From Desulfobulbaceae bacterium (GTDB lineage Bacteria; Desulfobacterota; Desulfobulbia; Desulfobulbales; Desulfobulbaceae), in assembly GCA_027011235.1 (NCBI GenBank), contig JALVAI010000324.1, positions 1-7,218 of the forward strand: a stretch of 7,218 bases of DNA, given 5' to 3'. Positions 5,733 to 7,218 of this stretch are shown piece after piece; position 1 is the first letter of the stretch; every line of letters begins with the position of its first letter. The translations under genes were made by a program, and so were the position numbers. The notes below the pieces were generated by a model. That model did not search any database. It was not told where the DNA came from and saw only the letters and a program-made list of their open reading frames with translations.

Positions 5733-7218
5733 TCAATCCGTATACCGGGCAAAGGAGAAGCGATCATCATTATACAGCGCCGGATCGGCGTCAGGATAGC
5801 GGACCTCTTCCCCGTTCCAGGGTTTTTTCAGGATAAGCTCATTTCCCTCGTGACCGATAACGTTTGAGCGGTGCATGGGGATTTTGCCGCCGGCCGTGGC
5901 GATATAGCGGGGGATGGCATCACCGACAATGTTGCCGTACATGGACTCGACAATGTCCCTGCCCTTTTCCACCGGCACCCGGAAATGGACAAACTGCGGG
6001 TTGCGGTAGGAACAGTTGAAAATATAATAGGGCCGGACATAGGCCTCCTGGATGGTTTCGCAGAGTTTCCACATCTTGACTTTGGAATCATTGATGCCCC
6101 GCAGCAGGACCGCCTGATTGAGTACCGCAAACACCCGTTTGGAGATCTGCTTGAAGGCCTCTTTTGATACCGGAGTAATTTCCCTGGCCGTATTGATCTG
6201 GGTCACCACCCGGACCGGTTTGCGGTCATTGGATTCTTCCAGAATATCAAGAAGTTCTTCGTCAATCCGCATGGGCACGGTCACCGGCACCCTGGTGCCA
6301 AGACGCTTGAGCCTGACATGCTCGATTTCGTCCAACTGCTGAAGCAGCCACTTAAGCATGGAGTTGGGCAGCACAAAGGCATCACCGCCGGTAATGAGCA
6401 CGTCCCGAATCCGTTTGTTTGCCCGGATATAATCAAGCGCCTCCCCATAGGCCTGCTTGGAAAACATCTTGTCTTTTTTGCCGATATGGGCAATGCGCAG
6501 GCAATGGGTGCAGTACATGGCGCACATATTGGTCGACTTGATGGTCACCACCCGGGGGTAAAACTGGTCCACCAGCCGGGCCGGAGAATGGTCCGCAGCT
6601 ACCGGCGGAATTTCGATGCCGGCATTATCCACCATCTCACCGGTGGGAATGGACTGGAGCATAATCGGATCATTGACCGTGCCGGGCATGATCAGGCTGG
6701 TATAATAGGGCGTAAGCCGCATTCGGTAATTTTTTGTTACCCGGGTAATATCAGCCGCTGCCGCTGCCGGCAGATCAATCAGCTCCGCCAGCTCGTCAAC
6801 GGAAGAGACCGCGTGCCGGATCTGGCCGGAAAAGGAATTCCACGTCTCCTCATCCATGGCCAGCCTCTGCCGGATGCGCTCCTGATTGGCAAGGATCTTG
6901 TCCCAGAGCTCAATGCCGCTTGGGGCCTCCTGGTCTTTTTTGTCCAGGTATTCATCAACCCGTTTATTGGCCTTGTCAACAATGGCAAGGGCCTGCCCTA
7001 CCCGTCCGCCCACGGACACCATATGCTCATCCAGCTCCTGGTGTTTTGCGGCCAGGGCCTCCAACCGGCTACGCTCTATACCAAGCTCCCTTGCCGACCA
7101 GCCATGCTGGCGCCGGAGTTGCTGCAGACGGGAAAACAGGGCAACGATTGGCCCGGTCAGATCTTCTTTTTCCGCCTCGGCAACAAGGAGCCCCACCTCT
7201 TCGACGACTGCCGTATCA
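5733..7218 (-). CDS. KamA-family radical SAM protein (lysine 2,3-aminomutase-like), 5' end beyond the window
   Basis: Partial: 495 codons are visible and the frame is open to the right edge. A GTG at 7194-7196 is only a possible start; residues here are numbered from it. The family normally moves an amino group from C2 to C3 using SAM, a 4Fe-4S cluster and PLP. Residues 1-115 are a charged, mostly helical extension. The KamA-like part starts near 118, with YRMRLTPYY (157-165) and the cluster motif C225-x3-C229-x2-C232. It continues with LITGGDA (267-273), RLGTRVPVTVPMRI (298-311), LLRGIND (364-370), RPYYIFNC (388-395) and AGGKIPM (435-441). Lys438 matches the PLP lysine and Arg234 the carboxylate-binding arginine of clostridial KamA. 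The two aspartates that hold the lysine side-chain amine (Asp293, Asp330) appear as Ser396 and Thr434, and the glycine loop is about three residues shorter. So the family is sure, the substrate is not. It is the first visible gene of the unit with the M20 peptidase. Confidence 0.9.
   Translation of the reverse strand, partial: DTAVVEEVGLLVAEAEKEDLTGPIVALFSRLQQLRRQHGWSARELGIERSRLEALAAKHQELDEHMVSVGGRVGQALAIVDKANKRVDEYLDKKDQEAPSGIELWDKILANQERIRQRLAMDEETWNSFSGQIRHAVSSVDELAELIDLPAAAAADITRVTKNYRMRLTPYYTSLIMPGTVNDPIMLQSIPTGEMVDNAGIEIPPVAADHSPARLVDQFYPRVVTIKSTNMCAMYCTHCLRIAHIGKKDKMFSKQAYGEALDYIRANKRIRDVLITGGDAFVLPNSMLKWLLQQLDEIEHVRLKRLGTRVPVTVPMRIDEELLDILEESNDRKPVRVVTQINTAREITPVSKEAFKQISKRVFAVLNQAVLLRGINDSKVKMWKLCETIQEAYVRPYYIFNCSYRNPQFVHFRVPVEKGRDIVESMYGNIVGDAIPRYIATAGGKIPMHRSNVIGHEGNELILKKPWNGEEVRYPDADPALYNDDRFSFARYTD

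Noticed and set aside
5410..5867. Open frames on the + strand opposite the M20 and KamA-like genes
   Set aside because: Both - strand genes have complete catalytic motifs across these positions, so these are shadow frames.

Overview
The window reads as a bacterial chromosome segment. It holds a TAXI-type TRAP transporter locus on the + strand and a convergent two-gene unit on the - strand. The - strand unit encodes a CPG2-like M20 metallopeptidase and an atypical lysine-2,3-aminomutase-family radical SAM protein. The gene mix (TAXI receptor, fused TRAP permease, UspA, KamA-like radical SAM enzyme) and the moderate GC fit an anaerobic Gram-negative, most likely Desulfobacterota. That placement is an impression from gene content; there is no rRNA or other marker to confirm it.

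Layout. Positions 1-458 are non-coding. They carry two copies of a hairpin-forming, MITE-like repeat with terminal inverted repeats: copy 1 is cut by the left window edge, and copy 2 has perfect 17-bp termini. A 177-bp spacer between them holds a good sigma70-type promoter candidate. Copy 2 ends 35 bp before the receptor gene, so it probably lies in that gene's leader. The receptor gene (494-1471) is followed by a strong intrinsic terminator and a second large stem-loop. After a 235-bp gap come the fused permease gene (1707-3788) and a UspA-domain gene (3798-4292) whose ribosome binding site overlaps the permease stop codon.

The 237-bp region between the convergent units (4293-4529) is dense with inverted repeats: an AT-rich near-palindrome, a perfect 9-bp stem-loop, and a REPIN-like pair of inverted GTAG-headed hairpins. 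On the - strand, the KamA-like gene (5733 to beyond the right edge) and the M20 peptidase gene (4530-5711) are 21 bp apart and likely co-transcribed.

How the genes work together. The receptor captures a small organic anion in the periplasm, the fused permease imports it with an ion gradient, and the UspA protein probably tunes the permease, as TeaD does for the TeaABC ectoine TRAP system. The UspA here lacks two usual nucleotide-binding residues. The KamA-like protein keeps the iron-sulfur cysteines and the PLP lysine. It lacks both aspartates that read the lysine side chain in the clostridial enzyme, so its substrate is probably not lysine. It also has an N-terminal helical extension of at least 100 residues. 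A glutamate-related theme links the TAXI receptor (some bind glutamate or 2-oxoglutarate), the CPG2-like peptidase (type enzyme releases glutamate) and the KamA family (includes glutamate 2,3-aminomutase), but this is only a hypothesis.
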